Shown in pieces: positions 11,341 through 22,576 of a stretch of DNA of 64,000 bases. Both the position numbers and the translations under genes were made by a program. The notes below the pieces were generated by a model that saw nothing but the letters and a program-made list of their open reading frames with translations, ran no database searches and was not told the DNA's origin. Position 1 is the stretch's first letter. Every line of letters begins with the position of its first letter. Source of the DNA: Pegoplata infirma (Eukaryota > Arthropoda > Insecta > Diptera > Anthomyiidae). Location of the stretch: positions 82,870,304-82,934,303 of the forward strand of contig OY992537.1 of assembly GCA_963921195.1 (NCBI GenBank), given 5' to 3'.

Positions 11341-12040
11341 TGCGACTGGGACGCGACTTATATACTCGAATACAATAGTTGTGCTGGTCAAATATTCGGT
11401 CTCCAAACTTTTCCATCACATCAGGTTTTTTTCTCAAAAAGGTCAATGTTCTAAAAAATCTTAATTTTAGTCATTTTTGGAAATTCATAGCGGATGAACC
11501 CGATGTGATGACGACTTCAAAATATTTCGGGGGCAAAGCTTAAAGGGTTCATGAGCTATTGGTTGTCAAATATGTCCAAAAAACCAATTTTTTGTATTTC
11601 GAATTTCTCAAGTACCTGATATAATGGAAAAGTTTGAAGACCAAATTTGTGACCATGAAAATAATTGTAATCATATGCATAAGGTGGTGTTCTATTCACA
11701 TAACGACTTCTTTTTGTCATATGATTCGTTGCGGAAAAATCGTTTCTTGGGAATATGACATCATTGAGAGACAATTGTTGCCCAAAGGGCAAATGCGACT
11801 GACCAAATGATTTCTGCATCCCTAAGACCAATGTTTAAATTTTACCCACGAATTATTTTTAAGTCGCTATCACATCGGGTTCATCCGCTATTAGTAATAC
11901 AAAATTACCAAAACGGCGATATTTTTTGAACTATGACCTCAACTTTCTCAAAAACCTGATGCGATGGAAACGTTTGGAGACCAGATTTGTGATCACAAGA
12001 ACAATTGCAATTAGCTGTGTAAGGTCGCGTCCCAGTCGCA
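11341..12040. mobile_element. Foldback-like inverted-repeat element
   Basis: The left arm starting TGCGACTGGGACGCGAC is mirrored by the right arm ending GTCGCGTCCCAGTCGCA at 12040. A second block, GTCTCCAAAC-TTTCCATC-ACATCAGG, is inverted at 11396-11430 against 11955-11985. A diverged direct copy of the right block lies at 11610-11670. No flanking duplication is clear. Open frames inside lie in repeat sequence and are not genes. Confidence 0.7.
11490..11888. mobile_element. TA-flanked MITE inside the foldback element
   Basis: Ends GCGGATGAACCCGATGTGAT and the complement ATCACATCGGGTTCATCCGC are perfect over 20 bases and are flanked by TA at 11488-11489 and 11889-11890. The TA duplication suggests a Tc1/mariner-type MITE about 400 bp long. 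The interior is non-coding. Confidence 0.65.
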
Positions 12041-12259
12041 CCAAGTTTTTCTTTAAATGTTCAATAATGTAATTACATGTGCACTAGGGTGGTCCAAAAT
12101 TCCTTTGCCTTCGCTACAGGTCAATGTACCTCAAAAAATGAAAGATGGCATCATCTATATCTATACTTACTATAATATACTTATACTTATACTATATACT
12201 ATATACTATAATATTATAAAGAGGTAATGTTTGTATGTTTTTTTGTTTGTTTGTAGAAA

Positions 12260-13265
12260 GTAATCTCCGGAACTACTCATCCGATTTCAAAAAAGTTTTC
12301 AGCAATATTTAGAGTGTTCTTCCAGGACGGACATAGGCTAGGTTTCATCGACCACGCCCACTTCTACGCCCACTTTTTGCCAAGAAACTTAAAATTTTAA
12401 AAACTCGAATTCTCCAAAACTACTAAACCGATTTCAATTTTTTTTTACCAATGCATACTTGGAATGGTCCTTCATGATAAGGTGCTGGGTTCAATCGACC
12501 CCGCCCATTTCTACGCCCACTTTTAGCAAAAAACTTAAAATTTAATTATCTTTGAAACTACTCATGCGATTTTAAAAATGGTTGGACCAACATTTAAAGT
12601 GCTCCTCCAGGGTGGACTTAGGTTAAGATTCATCGACCACGCCCACTTATACGCCCACTTTTGGCGAAAAACCTTAAACTTAAATATCTATGAAACTACT
12701 CATCCGATTTCAAAAAGGTTTCACCAATATTTAGAGTGTTCCTCCAGGTTGGACATAGGCTAGGACTCATCGACCACGCCCACTTTTTTGCCAAGAAACC
12801 CAATATTTAAAAATCTCCAAAATTACTCAGCCGATTTCCAAAATTTTTCCACCAATGCTTGGAATGGTTCTTCAGAGTGGAAATATGCTGGGTTTTATTG
12901 ACCACTCCCATTTCTACGCCCACTTTTAACAAGAAAAATGTAAAATTTCAAAATCTCCGAAACTACTCATTCGATTAAAAAAAAATGTTCTCCAATATTA
13001 AGAACGGTCCTTCAGGTTAGACATAGCCTACGGGTCATCGAAGTAAAATTTTAAAACATTCGAAACTTTTTATGAGGTTGCAAAAATGATTTCACCAATA
13101 TTTAGAATTCTCCCTCAGAGTGAGTTAGGGTGGGTTTCATTGACCGCGCCCATTTTAAAGATCATTTTGGGTCTAAAACTTAAAACACCGAAACTACTCA
13201 TCCGATTTCAAAACATTCTGAAAAATATTCTTTTTGGAAATTCCGATTTTAATGGAGCAAATAGA
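12260..13265 (+). repeat. Tandem array of about 140-bp units in the Helitron
   Basis: About seven diverged units start at AACTACTCATCCGATTTC-like strings near 12271, 12418, 12556, 12693, 12822, 12961 and 13193. Each carries TTCACCAATATTTAGAGTGT-like, TTCCTCCAGG-like and ACCACGCCCACTT-like segments. The units are degenerate, which implies age. The small open frames at 12578-12763 and 13086-13274 are repeat sequence. Confidence 0.75.
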
Positions 13266-13599
13266 ACATTGTAACCTTTTCTATCTCCTGAAATATTGGT
13301 GATAGAAAATTAAAATGTGAGATTCCCCAGCTCAAAAATCATTCTGAAAAAGAACCTTCTGGAAATTAAGATTTTAATGGGGTTATAATGGTAAATTATT
13401 GTACTGTGGTACTTTTACTATTCCCTGAAACCTTCCAGCAGAGTTAACAATGAAGAGAAGGACATAAATATTTTTAAATTAAAAATTTTAAGGGTTAAAA
13501 GGAGTAAGCAATTGGTTGAGGTAAGGTAATATGGTACTTTTTATATCAATCGGGATAACGACTCTAAAATGTTTTTATTTCTTTAACACATGTTATACA

Positions 13600-13725
13600 G
13601 AAAGGAGTGAAGCCTAGATGAAACGAAATGAATTGGAATAAAATAAATTGGTATGAATAGAACAGGGAACGAAATGGAATAGAACGGAGAACGAAATGAA
13701 ATGATACGGGGAAGGACATGATTTC
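13600..13725 (+). repeat. Degenerate GGAAT/GAACG simple sequence
   Basis: A purine-rich tract of GAAATGGAAT, GAACGGAGAACG and AATGAAATG units lies within the Helitron-like element. It resembles an imperfect pentanucleotide microsatellite. Confidence 0.5.
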
Positions 13726-14117
13726 AATAATTACGATATAAGGGCTTGCAAATTTTTAAGAAAATTGTTTACCGAAACGAACATGATTCCGGGCTAAGCG
13801 GGGGTTGTTTTAATTTTATAGTTTATTCTTAATAGTTTTTATGAAAGACTAACACGACCAAAATTTAATAAAATAATGATTCTGCAGGGGAGAATTTTAG
13901 AAATGGGGACTTTAATCCTGATCCTTCTTTAATACTTTATTTAATATTACCGGTGACAAAGTTCCGGGCGGGCCTGCTAGTAATTAATATTTTGCGCCAA
14001 ACTGCAGCACCCTACGACGATAAGAAGCGGACGCTAACTAAACAAATGTGTTTGCAAACTCCGAAGAAATCTAAAAAAAATTTTTTTGCAATCCTAAAAA
14101 TGTCTACATGGAATGAT

Positions 14118-14275
14118 AGCGTAACCCCTCAGCTCCACCTTCCATAATTATGTAGACATAAACCAACAAACACACTCAAAACAATAACACATTTTTGTTT
14201 GTTGTTATTGTTTTGTGTGTGTTTGTTGCTTTATGTATACATAATTATTGTAGGTTGAGCTGAGGCGCTGTAAGA
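14118..14275. repeat. Long snap-back hairpin (about 75-bp arms)
   Basis: The arm at about 14125-14196 containing CAACAAACACACTCAAAACA is mirrored at about 14204-14272 by TGTTTTGTGTGTGTTTGTTG with only a few mismatches. The loop is about 10 bases. The outer ends read CCTCAGCTCCACCTT and its near-complement. It is probably a small foldback MITE. I could not identify a duplication. Confidence 0.75.
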
Positions 14276-14458
14276 GCACATAAGTCACATATGGCCATTT
14301 TGTCCTAAGATTGTCTACAAAGGATATTAAGAACCTTTTAGCTTCGATTAGGAAAAAAAGAAAAAAAAAATAATAATTTAAAACTTATACTCAAATAAAA
14401 GATATTTTTATCACTGCATAGTTTTTGCGGAAATGCAGGTTTCGCAGCGACAAACCTA

Positions 14459-15143
14459 CACTCAAAATAATAACTCTGTTAAATTACAGAAAAACTCTGC
14501 TAATTTAACAGAGTACACCATACTTTTCCAGCTAGCAACATTTCTTGGTAATTTTACTATAAAACTCTGTAAAATGATTTTGAAAAAAAACTGTTAATTT
14601 ACAGAGTTTCTAGTAAAATATTGGTTAAATAAGTCACCATTTAGCAAAGAAAAACTCTGTAAATTTACATATATTTGTAAAATGCATTTGAAGCAACCAA
14701 CATTTTACAGAAAAAAACTGTAAATTTACAGATTTTAGTAAAATACATATTTTTTGTAAAAAATTTTATAACCTTTTTGAAAAGATTTTTTTGGTACAGA
14801 TAAAATTTTGGTGTTTTTACAGAAAACTCTGTTTTTAACTATGAAATTGAGATTACATAGAAAAAAGTAAAAATACTGATAAAACTTAGTTTTTTGGTTA
14901 TAAAAAATATAGGGTATTTCGCTTAAATCTGTATTTTAGCAGAAAACTCTGTTAATTATCTGTAAAATTAAGATTACAAAGTTAAAAGTAATATAACAGA
15001 TGAAACTTTGTTTTTTTTTGTCACAACAAAGTACAAAGTATTTTTTTTAAATCTGTATTTTGACAGAAAACTCTGTCAAATAACTGTTGAATTGAGATTA
15101 CAGTCATTTTACAGAGTATTTTATAGATTTATTATTTTGAGTG
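14459..15143. mobile_element. TA-type MITE, family CACTCAAAATAATAA, copy 1
   Basis: The 685-bp element has ends CACTCAAAATAATAA (left) and the complement TTATTATTTTGAGTG (right), flanked by TA at 14457-14458 and 15144-15145. The interior is full of AACTCTGTAAATTTACAGAG-like repeats in both orientations. Copies of the family are at 15240, 20218 and 20938. The TA duplication suggests mobilisation by a Tc1/mariner-type transposase. There is no coding sequence. Confidence 0.88.
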
Positions 15144-15239
15144 TAGGATTTGTTGAGCGTTATAATATAAATGAAAATTTATTTATTCTTTGAAATAACA
15201 AATAAGCATTTGCTGTTTTTTTGGTTGGCCTTTTTATTA

Positions 15240-16407
15240 CACTTAAAATAATAACTCTGTTAAATTACAGAAAAACTCGGCTAATTTAACAGAGTGCTCC
15301 ATACATTTCCAGCTAGCAACATTACTTGGTAATTTTAATATAAAACAGTATAAAATGATTTTGACAAAAACAAAAATGTTAATAACCGAGTTTATAGTAA
15401 AATATAGGTTAAATATTAGAGCCTTTTGACAGAGAAAGCTCTGTAATTTTACTATAAAACTCTGTAAAATAATTTTGACAAAAAAAACTGTTAATTTACA
15501 GAGTTTCTAGTAAAATATTGGTTAAATAAAGCATCATTTAGCAAAGAAAAGCTCTGTAAATTTACATATATTTGTAAAATGCATTTGATGCAAACAGAAT
15601 TTTACAGAAAAAACTCTGTTAATTTACAGAGTTTAGTTAAATGAATGTTAATTTGCAAAAAAAAAAAATAAGTTTTCTGAAAAGATTTTTTTTTATTTTC
15701 TTTGGAGACAATTTTTTGTACTTTTTAATTTTTTCTTAAAAAAAAAATACAGATAAAATTTTGGTGTTTGGAAATTTTTACAGAAAGCTCGGTTTTTAAC
15801 TATGAAATTGAGGTTAAAAATACATACAAAACATAGCCCCGTACCACAAGTCCCCAAAAAATAAATAAAATCGACTTTTAAAATACAATTTTAATAATCG
15901 ACTTTAAATTTAAAATTTTGAGTCGCAGTAGTCTTTGATTCTGGGTGTTTATTTTTTTATTTTTAAATTCTGATTGGTTGTTTTATTATTTTTGTTTTTC
16001 TTTATTTTTATTTATTTTGTTCTGATTGGCTATTTGAAAAAAACTTCTTCCAAAAACTTTATTTTAAATATTTTTTCTTATGGTACGGATAAAATGAAGT
16101 TTTATTTTAGTTAAAAGTCGACTTTAAAAATCAAAAACGTTCTGTGGTAAGGCTGATAGTTTTTTGGTTACAAATATTACAAAGTATTTTTCTTAAATCT
16201 GCATTTTAGCAGAAAAACTCTGTTAATTATCTGTAAAATAGAGATTACAAATTTAAAAGTAATATAACAGATAAAACTTTGTTTTTTGTCACAACAAAAT
16301 AAAAAGTATTTTCTTTAAATCTTTTGACAGAAAACTCTGTCAAATATCTGTTGAATTGAGATAACATTCATTTTACAGAGTATTTTACAGAGTTATTATT
16401 TTGAGTG
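15240..16407. mobile_element. TA-type MITE, family CACTCAAAATAATAA, copy 2
   Basis: Ends CACTTAAAATAATAA and TTATTATTTTGAGTG are flanked by TA at 15238-15239 and 16408-16409. It is longer than copy 1 because part of the ACTCTGTAAA interior is duplicated near 15410-15470 and because another element is inserted at 15837-16155. Confidence 0.85.
15837..16155. mobile_element. Small TIR insertion within MITE copy 2
   Basis: Comparison with copy 1 shows an insertion starting CCCCGTACCACAAG and ending TTCTGTGGTAAGGCTG, with ATAG on both sides (15833-15836, 16156-16159). Its ends form short imperfect inverted repeats (GTACCACA/TTACCACA). The interior repeats AATCGACTTTAAA motifs. The superfamily is unknown. 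Confidence 0.65.
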
Positions 16408-16699
16408 TATTATTCAAAATGTGTTAAAGATATTATGATTGCATCACTCTTCGCAGCACCGATTAATGCGCAATAATGATGCAGGCAAATCATGTGTCTT
16501 TGTCCAAAACTCATGCTTTTTCACTCAAAAAGTGTTAAAAATATTAGAAAGGATAACAAGTTCGAAATTTTTTTAAAAAAATAATTTTATATAAAAAATC
16601 TTAACAAAAAATTAAAATTGCTTCCTCTTGCTTTTACTGCTTCCTCAAGAGCGCTCTTTGGATGCGCTTTAGATGCTATAAAAAACTCGATTTATTTTT

Positions 16700-17580
16700 T
16701 TCTGCACACAAAAAAAAACCTTTAAAATTACTAGAAAAAGCTTCGTTATCCTATTTTACCAATAGTTGACAGTTTTCCTTGTTTTATTGCGCCAAAAAAG
16801 TTGTAAATTTACAATTTAATTTGTAAAGAGCTTGTAAAATTACAAAAAAATTCTCGTAATTTTAACTAGAAATTCTCGTAAAATAGGAGGTAGAAAAAAA
16901 TATAGTAAAGACACGAAACGTACTTGTAAGTCTTATCACGTCAAAAAAATTGTAAAGTTACAATTTTATTGGTAAAAAACTTGTAAAGTTACAAACCCAG
17001 CCAGAAATTGCCAACGGTACAAAAAAAAATGTACTGGTAGAACATTGGCTACACAAAAAATACTACGCTTTGCAGAAATATCGAAAAGTACAAAAAAACA
17101 TGTACTGGCAAAACATTGGCTACACAAAAAATACTACGCTCTGTCAAAATTTCTTACAGTACAAAAAAAATGTACTGGCAAAACATTGGCTACACAAAAA
17201 ATACTACGCTTTGTCGAAATTTTTCACTACATATAGAGTATAAAAAAATGTCCTGGCAAAACATTGGCTACACAAAAAATACTACGCTTTGCAGAAATAT
17301 CGAATAGTATAAAATGATGAAATTTTCTCATTATAAACAGAACAGAACAAAATAAAATAATTTTTTTTTATTAAATTTATTTTTAAAAAACTTATTATTA
17401 AATAATGTTTTAATGATTATCTTAACATTTAAGAAATGAATAATAAAACTGATAAATATTATTTAAATTACGCAAGTAAAAGAGTCATTGCAATTTTTTC
17501 GTTATGAGCTGTTGTAAGAATTCATTTAAATTCAACCATGCTTATATTAATTTCAGTAAAATTTCATCTAAATTTTCAAC
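16700..17580. mobile_element. Left flank of a decayed CACTA-like element
   Basis: This non-coding stretch repeats CTTGTAAAATTACAA, GTTGTAAATTTACAA and related motifs, then contains CCCAGCCAGAAA followed by a minisatellite. The mirror string TTTCTGGCTGGG appears at 18740, after a second minisatellite, so the two flank the transposase remnant in inverted orientation. The same non-coding sequence recurs at 23070-23305 and 25102-25170. Outer ends are not defined. Confidence 0.5.
17042..17320 (+). repeat. Minisatellite, four units of 70-78 bp
   Basis: Units begin ACATTGGCTACACAAAAAAT at 17042, 17113, 17183 and 17261, each followed by ACTACGCTTTG and a spacer ending TGTACTGGCAAA. Two overlapping open frames here are repeats read in different frames and not genes. 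Confidence 0.85.
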
Positions 17581-17583
17581 ATG

Positions 17584-18430
17584 TTACAAACCAATTTCAC
17601 TTGAAGGCATTGGATAATCAAAATAATCAGAAATTTTAAGAAAAATGTTTCCCTTTAAAAATATGTCTTTAGAATGGTAATTAGAACGTTTTCTCGTAAA
17701 AATTTCTTTTACAACTATAATATTTCCATTTGTCAGTAAACATACATTATCGGGAGAAACAGATGTAATTTTAAAACCTTGAAGATTAACACAGGAAAAA
17801 GTAACGATTGATTCAGACCTTTCTATTACATATCCAAGAGAATATTTAGTGTGTTTATTGATCAGATAAACTAGTGGAATGTTATTCAAGGAAGTGTCAG
17901 AATGAAACATATGCAGTTTTCTTTGGATTTGGGCAATAGGATTGGTTGGAGATTTAATAATATTTTTTATAAAACCTACACACAAAAAAAAATATTTTAC
18001 CAATAACTTGGGAGGATATGCGTTTTTAAAGTTTTTGTAACATTTTATCAAGTTTTTGCATAATTTTGGTTAAGGTTTCACAAGGTTAAATACTTTTATG
18101 AATATTTTCTAAACTTTCTGATAAAAGCTTGGTAAAATGATGCTATTTCTTGCATAATATATGCAAAAAACTTTAAAAACGCATATCCTCCCAAGTACTT
18201 GGCAAAAATTTTTTTGTGTGTAGGCTATTTTCAAAATCAAAAGCGGAAAATTGGGATAAATTTGCTCCTACGTTGAGTACGTCATCTGCAATATGAATAA
18301 GATTGTGGATGTTCATTGTTTGGGAACTTGGACCATAAGTTCTACAAATGGCATAAGTTCTACAAATGTCCTTAAAATTTGTTTAGCATAATCTGCTTTT
18401 AATGTTGCTAGGCTTCTAGAAGCAAAAGTT
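17584..18430 (-). pseudogene. Remnant of a TNP2/CACTA-like transposase, C-terminal part
   Basis: Read on the minus strand and skipping the MITE at 17979-18220, the frame reads NIHNLIHIADDVLNVGANL, then SQFSAFDFENSL, then GFIKNIIKSPTNPIAQIQRK. It continues through a segment with GFKITSVSPDNVCLLTNGNI to the stop at 17584-17586. An HNLIHLADDV block followed by SAFPFEN-type and LKxxVRxxxxPLQQ blocks is what I recall from the DUF4218-like C-terminal region of TNP2/CACTA-type transposases and their insect relatives; the assignment is from memory of the family. Upstream, around 18330-18370, a short duplication and an apparent single-base loss break the frame after KADYAKQILRTFVEL. The catalytic core is missing. 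The open frame at 17584-18051 borrows its first 25 or so residues from the MITE. Confidence 0.7.
17979..18220. mobile_element. TA-flanked MITE inserted in the transposase remnant
   Basis: The 242-bp element has ends CACACAAAAAAAAATATTTT and the near-complement, flanked by TA at 17977-17978 and 18221-18222. The inverted repeats extend inward through CTTGGGAGGATATGCG. Removing it restores a continuous protein frame in the host sequence, which confirms both the boundaries and the host frame. Confidence 0.9.
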
Positions 18431-18479
18431 CGGCATGCTGTGTATAAAAGTAAAAAATGTACTGTTTACGCATAGCATT

Positions 18480-18745
18480 TTTTGTTTTGACCACTGTTTG
18501 CCAACGTTTGCTAGAACCGTGGGCACACGTACAACTGGCGTTATCCTTTAGATATTGTGCCAGTACAGTATTTTTTGTTTTTAATACGGTTTGCCAACAT
18601 TGGCTAGAACCGTGGGCACACGTACAACTGGCGTTATCATTTAGATATTGGGCCAATACGGTAGTCGTTGTAGAACGGATGTTTTGCCAACGTTTGTTGT
18701 ACCGGTTACAACGCTTTGCCAATGTAGGCCCCACCGTATTTTTCT
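18480..18745 (-). repeat. Minisatellite, about three units of 95 bp
   Basis: Units starting near 18495, 18590 and 18681 contain TTTGCCAACGTTTGCTAGAA, GTGGGCACACGTACAACTGG, and GCCAGTACAGTATTTTTTGT-like segments. Parts (TTTTGCCAGTACA, CAATGTAG) are the complement of the 17.0-17.3 kb minisatellite, so the pair is inverted around the transposase remnant. Open frames on both strands here are repeat artefacts. Confidence 0.75.
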
Positions 18746-20217
18746 GGCTGGGAAGTTATTGGTAAAAAGCTTGTAAAATTTGCAAGGAATTCTTGTCAAA
18801 TAAGTTTTTTTTTTTGATTGAGTTATGACAATTTTCTATGGAAAATCGTCATGCAAACTTTTAAAATATGTTTCTTTTAATGTAACCCACATTCTAAAAA
18901 TTTTGACACACATTACGACGAAAATAAAAATATTTTTTTTTTGCACAAAATACACTACGATTGCGAATTTTTTTTCGATTGTAGAAATTCAAAGACAGAC
19001 AGAATTAATTTTTTTCGGGACAGGCTTATGTTCATTTTTTTATGCTTTTATTAAGTCACATAACATAAAACATAAATACTTGGCAAACTATGTTACATAT
19101 CTATGTCATTTTACTGACACTAATGCGACATATAAACTTCAAAGTGTCACAACTGAAGCGACATTATAAGTCTTTTACTTCCTTTTTGATAAAATAATAC
19201 ATCAACAAAAAAGGGGTCAGTTATTAGTTTATAGCAAGCTAAAAAATATTTACGACATAACAATTTTACTATTGAAACACATAAATATATGTTATGGCAA
19301 AACATCTGTTATAACTTTTAATTTTTTTTTTTTAATTCTTTTTTTTTCTTTTACACAACACAAAACCATACAGAACTTTATATACAAACGTACATAATTT
19401 AGTGAACATGAAAAAAACCTGACAATTTTTACAAAATGTTGACTTTTAAAATGTAACAATTTTACACTTTTTTACAAGAACAGTAAACCGATAAAAACTT
19501 TTTTGTGAATATCGCTAGAGTCATTGCGCAAATGATGAACATGGATAAGACATTTAGACATTTTAGGGAAACATTTGTATAAAAAACTTATAGCTTCAAA
19601 AATTATCCAAATTAAATACTACTTTTTTAGGTACTTTTAAGAAAAAAGTTCTTTGGGATCGAACCAGAATCAAATTGCGTCGCTCAAGACGTAAAAAAAA
19701 AAAAACAAAAAGTAATCACATCAAATCTGAAATTTTTGCGTCCATTTGATTTAGGTATCTCACATTTAAATATTAAAAACGAAAAATGTTTGTAAGGCGT
19801 AACACGACGTAATTTTATTCAGGTTGGACGCTTAAACTGATTTTAAGTTGAAAAATTTAAATTTTTATTTTTAAAAATGTTTCTATTGTTTTTTTTTTAT
19901 TTTTTTTTTTTTGTGGTAAATCACATTTCCTAAAGGGGCCCCATGAAAATTTAAAATTTTCTACCAACTGTCAAATTGATGACCGATCCACAATATTTCT
20001 TCAGTCTCAACATTTTTTCAGAACATATCTATCCCTCTATCTTCAACTCATTGTTTTCATGAAAAAATATAAAAAATTATCAAAAACTTTTTTTTATTTG
20101 AAATAAAAATGCTCCATTTGTCGAACAAAAGTACAAAAAACAAATGAGTGATAAATTTATCTGTGCCGAATCTTTTTTTTCATACACACAAAATCCTCAA
20201 ATTACTACACTCAAAAT
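18746..20217. other. Non-coding; degraded repeats
   Basis: The first part continues the TTGGTAAAAAGCTTGTAAAA non-coding flank of the decayed CACTA-like element. I see nothing recognisable at 18820-19940; a 114-residue open frame at 18825-19169 is low-complexity and lacks any known motif. At 19940-20060 there is a diverged fragment of the palindromic family seen whole at 55482-57445 (GACCGATCCACAATATTT, CATTTTTTCAGAACATA). Confidence 0.4.
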
Positions 20218-20424
20218 AATAACTCTGTTAAATTACAGAAAAACTCTGCTAATTTAATAGAGTACACCAAACTTTTCCAGCTAGCAAAATTTCTTGGTAA
20301 TTTTACTATAAAACTCTGTAAAATGATTTTGACAAAAAAAACTGTTAATTTACAGAGTTTATAGCAAAATATCGGTTAAATAAACCATCATTTAACAAAG
20401 AAAAACTTTGTAAATTTACATATA

Positions 20425-22576
20425 TGGGGCAAAACGCGTCAACGGTCCACAACAAAAAAACCGATTTAAGTATAATTTTGCCAAAATGTTAGGATAATAG
20501 TGTGTAATCTAAAGTTCAAATAAAAAAAAAAAAAAAATTAAAATATTTTTAGAGTTACAGAGATGGGAAGTTTCCATTTTTTCAACGGTCCACACCAAAA
20601 AGCCGATTTAGGTATAATTTTGCCAAAATTTTAGGATAATAGTAGGTAGTCTAAAGTTTAAATAAAAAAATTTCCATTGAAATATTTTTAGAGTTACAGA
20701 GATGGGAAGTTTTCATTTTTTTGCAGAGATCATATTTGGTTGAATTTTTATTGACACTTTGATGCGATAAAAATTAATTTTTAAAAAAAGATTTTTAAAG
20801 TAATGAAATGAAAAATAGTTTATTCTGATTCGAGGCCTTTTCTTGTTCCCCATTATGAATTAACATAATAAGTACTTATGATAACTCTACTTTCTTTATT
20901 AGGATATTCTCCCATTAAATACTCATAGAGTTTCTTGCACTCAAAATAATCACTCTGTTAAATTACAGAGATACTCTGCTGAGCCAGCAGAAAATACCAT
21001 AGATTTCCAACCAGCAAGATTTTTTGTTATTTTACGAAGAAAACTCTGTAAAATGATTTCGATAAAAAAAAGCTGTAAATTTACAGTATTATCTGTAAAC
21101 TATTGATAAAACCGAAAAGAATTTTACAAAAAAAACTCTGTAAATTTACAAAGTTTTAGTTAAATACTTTTTATGAGTTCAAAATTTTACAAAGAAAACT
21201 CTGTAAATTTAAAAAGTTTTAGTTAAATCCATTTTATGACTAAAACTTCTCTGCTTCAAAACATTAATTAAAATTAAATTAATTAAATTAAAATTTTGTT
21301 AAATTTTCCAGCTTTAATGCTTCCAAATTGTAAATTTACTTTTTTATTTTTGTGAAAATTACAAGTTTTTAGCGAGTAACTCCAATTTTACAAAATTTTG
21401 TTTTTCGGTCACAAGAAAATACGAAGTATTTTCTTAAAATCTGTATTTCGACAGATAACTTTGTCAAATATCTGTCGAATTGAGATTACAGTCATTTTAC
21501 AGAGTATTTAACAGAGTAATTATTTTGAGTGTGCTTTCAAAAATTTTGGCAATTTTCAGGAATGAATTGACGATCGTTTCGGGGGTGTTACGATCGTCAA
21601 TTCATTCCTGAAAATTGCCTAAATTTTTGAAAGCAAGAAACTCTATGAGTATTTAATGGGAGAATATCCTAATAAAGAAAGTAGAGTTATCATAAGTACT
21701 TGTTATGTTAATTCATAATGGGGAACATGAAAAGGCCTCGAATCAGAATAAACTCTTTTTCATTGCACAATTAAAAGGTCGAATAAATAACTAATTTTTA
21801 TTATTTAATAAAGATTAAAACACACTTGATTTTTAAAGTATTTTTGACGGCCTTTTCAATGGAGTTAGTGGTTTTTTTATAAAAATATAAATTTGACCTT
21901 AAAATTAAAGGTCAATTTATTAAAAAAAAACATTTTATAAAGCGCCTATTTTGAGATAATTTTAACTAAGTTTATTAGAAAGCTTGACGTTTTACATATA
22001 AAAACATTTTTCAAAAAATGGATCGAGAATTCCTTCCTGCGAAATTGTTTTTTTTTTTTTGTATAAAATAACACTTAAAAAGTACGAATACCGCGTGTAT
22101 TATAAGTAAAAAAATAAATAAAAAAATATTTTCGCAATAAGGAACTCTTGATCCATTTTTTGAAAAATGTTTTTAAATAAAAAAACTGTCAAGCTTTCTA
22201 ATAAACTTTGTTTGTTAAAATAATCTCAAAATAGGCGCTCTATTACAAATTTTTTTTTAATAATTTGACCTTGAATTTTAAGACCAAATTTATATTTTTT
22301 TGAAAAACCACCAATGCCATTGAAAAGGTCGTCAAAAATACTTTAAAAATCTTTTTTTTAAATAAATTTTTATCGGATCAAAGTTTCAAAAAAAAATTCA
22401 ACCAAATATGATCTCTGCAAAAAAATGAAAACTTCCCATCTCTGTAACTCTAAAAATATTTCAATGAAATTTTTTTTTTTATTTAAACTTTAGACTACCT
22501 TCTATTATCCTAACATTTTAGCAAAATTATACCTAAATCGGTTTTTTGGTGTGGACCGTTGACGCGTTTTGTCCCA
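20425..22576. mobile_element. Palindromic TA-type element, TGGGGCAAAACGCGTC ends
   Basis: The ends are TGGGGCAAAACGCGTCAACG and, in complement, TGGGACAAAACGCGTCAACG. TA flanks it at 20423-20424 and 22577-22578, and the empty site is reconstructed exactly from MITE copy 1. The inverted arms run almost the whole length and meet near 21588 (GACGATCGT / ACGATCGTC). A MITE at 20938-21531 sits in the left arm. Probably a snap-back element moved by a mariner-type transposase; no coding sequence. Confidence 0.88.
20938..21531. mobile_element. TA-type MITE, family CACTCAAAATAATAA, copy 4
   Basis: Ends CACTCAAAATAATCACTCTG and ATTATTTTGAGTG are flanked by TG at 20936-20937 and 21532-21533. The uninterrupted partner arm of the palindrome gives the empty site, TTCTTGCTTTC, proving a 2-bp duplication. 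It is the youngest layer of this nest and belongs to the same family as the oldest layer. Confidence 0.88.

Larger units (their letters stand above)
12154..13980 (+). mobile_element. Non-autonomous Helitron-like element
   Basis: The element opens with TCTATATCTATAC after an A and runs through a TATACTA-rich stretch into AAAGAGGTAATGTTTGT. It ends GTTCCGGGCGGGCCTGCTAG before a T. TC at the 5' end, CTRR (here CTAG) at the 3' end, insertion between A and T, and no terminal inverted repeats or duplication all fit Helitrons; arthropod Helitrons often have this AAAGAG-GTAA opening and GGGC-rich ending. A second possible start is at 12160. There is no Rep/helicase coding sequence, so it would depend on another copy. 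Confidence 0.7.

Noticed and set aside
12085..14014. TAGGGTGGTCC and a later CACCCTA as ends of one hAT-like element enclosing the Helitron.
   Set aside because: The inner sequences are not complementary and the 8-base flanks do not match.
17045..17307. Two overlapping 63-residue open frames with repeated peptide blocks.
   Set aside because: They are a 70-78 bp minisatellite read in different frames.
18408..18765. 102- and 108-residue frames with repeated Cys-containing blocks.
   Set aside because: Both strands are open across the same minisatellite; no support for either as a protein.
18825..19169. 114-residue open frame as a small gene.
   Set aside because: AT-biased composition, no known motif, and it lies among decayed transposon sequence.
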